Shown piece after piece: positions 62,167-64,000 of a DNA stretch of 64,000 nucleotides; the first letter of the stretch is position 1, and the number at the start of each line of letters is the position of its first letter. The translations under genes and the position numbers were made by a program. The notes below the pieces were generated by a model. The model had not been told where the DNA came from. It did not search any database and saw only the letters and a list, made by a program, of their open reading frames with translations. The stretch is from Klebsiella pneumoniae (lineage in GTDB: Bacteria > Myxococcota_A > UBA796 > SXON01), in the NCBI GenBank assembly GCA_945861635.1, contig CAMAWH010000018.1, forward strand, positions 17,612 through 81,611, given 5' to 3'.

Positions 62167-63213
62167 CTAGAACGTGCCGCCCACCTGTACGGCGGCCCCG
62201 CCCACGGTCGGCGTGATGGCAACCGGCAGCACCGCCCGATTTGTCGCGGCGCAAACCGCGTAATACCCGACGCCGGCGAGCAGTCCAAATGCCGCAGGCG
62301 ATGGCGATTCGTGGCCCGCCGCCCACACGACCAAGGCAGTGGCCGGGATCACGATCGCCGTGGCGATCACGCCGCCCCGGTAGTCCCCGGCGAGCCACGA
62401 CGGGAAGCCGGGGATCGGCACGAATGCCAGCGCGGGATCGATGGATGTGCCGGATGCCGGCTGCGTAATCGGGGTAGGCGAGGGGACTGCAGGGGTGGCG
62501 ACCGGGGCAGCGATGACCACCGGAAGCGGCGTCGGAACCGGCGTCGGAACCGCCCCGGGCACGGGTGTTGGAAAGGGCGCCACCGCCACCACCGGCGCAC
62601 GCTCCGCCTCCACCGCCAGCAGCACGTACGTGGCGGCGTCGATCTCCCTAATCTGGCTGTCCAGCGTTCCCGCGCGCACGATGCTCGTTCTGCGCTGGGC
62701 GCGCGTAGCCCCTGACCAGACGCTGGACAGCGTCAGCTCACTCGCCGCGCCGCCAGGCGCACCGAGCATGCCCATGACGATGACGTCCACCGCAAGTCCG
62801 CCCGAAGCGCCAAGCACGCAGGACGCGTCAAGTCCACACCCGTGCAGCGTTGCCGAGGGCGTGCCAGCCGGCAGGTCCTCCAGCACCAGAACGCGCGTAC
62901 CCGGTACCCGGCTCATTTCGGTGCGGAGCCGTTTCGTCGCAAGGTCGGCATCGTTCGGAAGCAGCCCATCGCGAGCGCCGACCGGCAAAACGAGCACACG
63001 CAATGCCGGTAACGAACGATAGACCGATTCATCCACCGGATCGATTCTCAGGATGTCGTCAAACGGGGTCTTGAACATCCCCTGCGGCACTCGCAGCGCA
63101 AGGCCTTCCGCGTACGTTCCCGTCACCTCGGCGACGAGGATGCGCCCGTCCGCCAGTTCGATCTTGCGAAACTCACCGGACCATGCCGGGAGCACAAGGG
63201 CAAGCAGCATCAT
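62167..63213 (-). CDS. Exported or membrane protein with Pro-rich linker, unknown
   Basis: 348 residues from ATG 63213, overlapping the upstream gene by 4 bp. A short signal MMLLALVLPAWSG is followed by a beta-rich domain (FRKIELADGRILVAEV to about residue 180) with a Cys-containing loop (LHGCGLDASCVLG). A Pro/Val/Ala linker with repeated PTPVP separates it from two hydrophobic helices (about 285-305 and 315-332). The two-gene leftward unit with the lipoprotein behind it suggests a common envelope role. No family named. Confidence 0.68.
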   Translation of the reverse strand: MMLLALVLPAWSGEFRKIELADGRILVAEVTGTYAEGLALRVPQGMFKTPFDDILRIDPVDESVYRSLPALRVLVLPVGARDGLLPNDADLATKRLRTEMSRVPGTRVLVLEDLPAGTPSATLHGCGLDASCVLGASGGLAVDVIVMGMLGAPGGAASELTLSSVWSGATRAQRRTSIVRAGTLDSQIREIDAATYVLLAVEAERAPVVAVAPFPTPVPGAVPTPVPTPLPVVIAAPVATPAVPSPTPITQPASGTSIDPALAFVPIPGFPSWLAGDYRGGVIATAIVIPATALVVWAAGHESPSPAAFGLLAGVGYYAVCAATNRAVLPVAITPTVGGAAVQVGGTF

Positions 63214-63866
63214 GGCGCGTCCACCGTCGGACACGCAACCCCAGCAGGGACAAGCGCGACCCCCCACCCGTAGGTGAGCTCGCGATCGGGGGCGTCCGGT
63301 GCCCAAGCCGTAGCCACGAGCGCGACGGTCGTGGCGTTCGGCGCCGTCGCCGACCACTCCAGCCGAGCTGTGTCCCCTGCAAACCCCAGGATCAGGCCAG
63401 CATCATCCAAAATCGGCTCCGCCGCATTTCCGCACGCGTCCAAAGTGAAAAGCAACACGTCGGGGCGGGCATCCTCGGCGTGGTAGGCGAACGACGAGCA
63501 CAACGTCCCGGCTTCTGCAATCTCCACGCGACGCCAATCGACGTCACCTGCGTAGTCCCCCCTGGCTTCCGTCGGAAACCCCGATGGCACGTCGTCACAC
63601 GCTGCGCGGGCGGCGGTTGCGTCGGGCTCCCATCCCGCGCCGTTCGCCTTGCCCCTCAAAAAGATGCCTTCATCGAGGTGCAGAATCTCAAGCGCTGCGC
63701 CCCCCGGTGTGTCGTCCGTCGGCTCGGTGACGGGACCGCGCTCCGACCACGGAAAATCACTTCCCGCGACAACGTCCGCGCCCGGCGCGTACGGCGTACC
63801 GGTATCGGCGAGGGGATGTGCGAATCGCGGCCAGTCGGCGCACGCGGCAAGAAGGAACAACGTCAC
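63210..63866 (-). CDS. Hypothetical lipoprotein
   Basis: About 218 residues from GTG 63866; the frame extends to 63902 but only from the GTG is there a proper lipoprotein signal, VTLFLLAAC, with the lipobox LAAC. The mature part is acidic with DDVPSGFPTEARGDYAGDVDW and several Cys (CDDV, LCSSF, DACGNAAEP, ACPTV) that may form disulfides. It overlaps the next gene by 4 bp. No family recognised. Confidence 0.65.
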   Translation of the reverse strand: MTLFLLAACADWPRFAHPLADTGTPYAPGADVVAGSDFPWSERGPVTEPTDDTPGGAALEILHLDEGIFLRGKANGAGWEPDATAARAACDDVPSGFPTEARGDYAGDVDWRRVEIAEAGTLCSSFAYHAEDARPDVLLFTLDACGNAAEPILDDAGLILGFAGDTARLEWSATAPNATTVALVATAWAPDAPDRELTYGWGVALVPAGVACPTVDAP

Positions 63867-63948
63867 ACACAGGTTGTACCGCCCCGAGGGGCCTCCTCGC
63901 AAGTTGACCGCCGGAGAGAGCGGCGCTACGAGTCCGTGGAGGTCGAGC

Positions 63949-64000
63949 GTGCAGCGTCGTGTCGTCGTCAGTCTCGCTCGCCTGTTTCGGGATGAGGTTC
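63949..64000 (+). CDS. Possible gene start, cut by the right edge
   Basis: GTG at 63949 with GGAGGT at 63938-63943, 5 bp upstream, opens a frame reading VQRRVVVSLARLFRDEV to the edge. The SD spacing and amphipathic product fit a real start, diverging from the lipoprotein gene at 63866. Seventeen codons are too few to name it. Confidence 0.4.
   Translation, partial: MQRRVVVSLARLFRDEV

Overview
The window is a high-GC stretch from a Gram-negative bacterium, most likely a member of the Myxococcota. Three things point there: a MopE-type acidic repeat protein with a MYXO-CTERM-like tail (20692-21369), several lipoproteins with FG-GAP or DADGDG metal-binding repeats, and an operator upstream of an AlkB-like gene that nearly matches the LexA box described for Myxococcus xanthus. 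Coding density is high. Many starts are GTG, and neighbouring genes often overlap by 4 bp (ATGA/GTGA). I saw no tRNA, rRNA, CRISPR array or insertion sequence.

Layout. 1-3.4 kb is a loose accessory region: an ECF sigma factor cut by the window edge, a repeat-like surface protein, a truncated DUF222/13E12-type protein and a hypothetical. 3.4-13.1 kb is a tightly coupled operon: RNHCP protein, ftsH, a membrane protein, folP, cdaA, cdaR, glmM, pdxJ, nnrE/nnrD. It joins envelope precursor synthesis, c-di-AMP signalling, folate, vitamin B6 and NAD(P)HX repair. 13-22.5 kb holds an exported FG-GAP/UnbV lipoprotein, an M48 peptidase, tsaE, an HhH protein, a cysteine desulfurase, yaeQ, mnmA, rnc, a MopE-like protein, an RpiB-like isomerase and an AlkB-like oxygenase with an SOS-type operator. 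22.9-44.1 kb is a 21-kb block of co-directional housekeeping genes: pseudo-receiver, era, FAD monooxygenase, der, mutL, miaA, accA, aroA, cmk, a large ATPase fusion, rpsA, a LapA-like protein, a DsbA-like protein, rsmB, mutS and xerD. 44-64 kb is accessory and envelope-rich: a TPR-like/small peptide/sigma-like operon, lipoproteins, a carbamoyltransferase, a two-globin lipoprotein, a histidine kinase, a fused radical SAM protein, a subtilase, an acyl-CoA dehydrogenase and a PEGA protein.

The most striking element is the gene at 32963-35683, between cmk and rpsA (ribosomal protein S1). It encodes a ClpA/ClpB-like AAA+ machine of two modules. The first is degenerate; the second is intact and carries an IGF tripeptide where ClpA has its ClpP-docking loop. 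These are fused to a C-terminal domain resembling peptide release factor 2 (PCRF region) that lacks the GGQ and stop-codon-reading motifs. I infer a ribosome-targeted unfoldase, possibly feeding ClpP, which would be a candidate bacterial ribosome rescue or quality-control factor. That function is inference; the domain layout is visible in the sequence.
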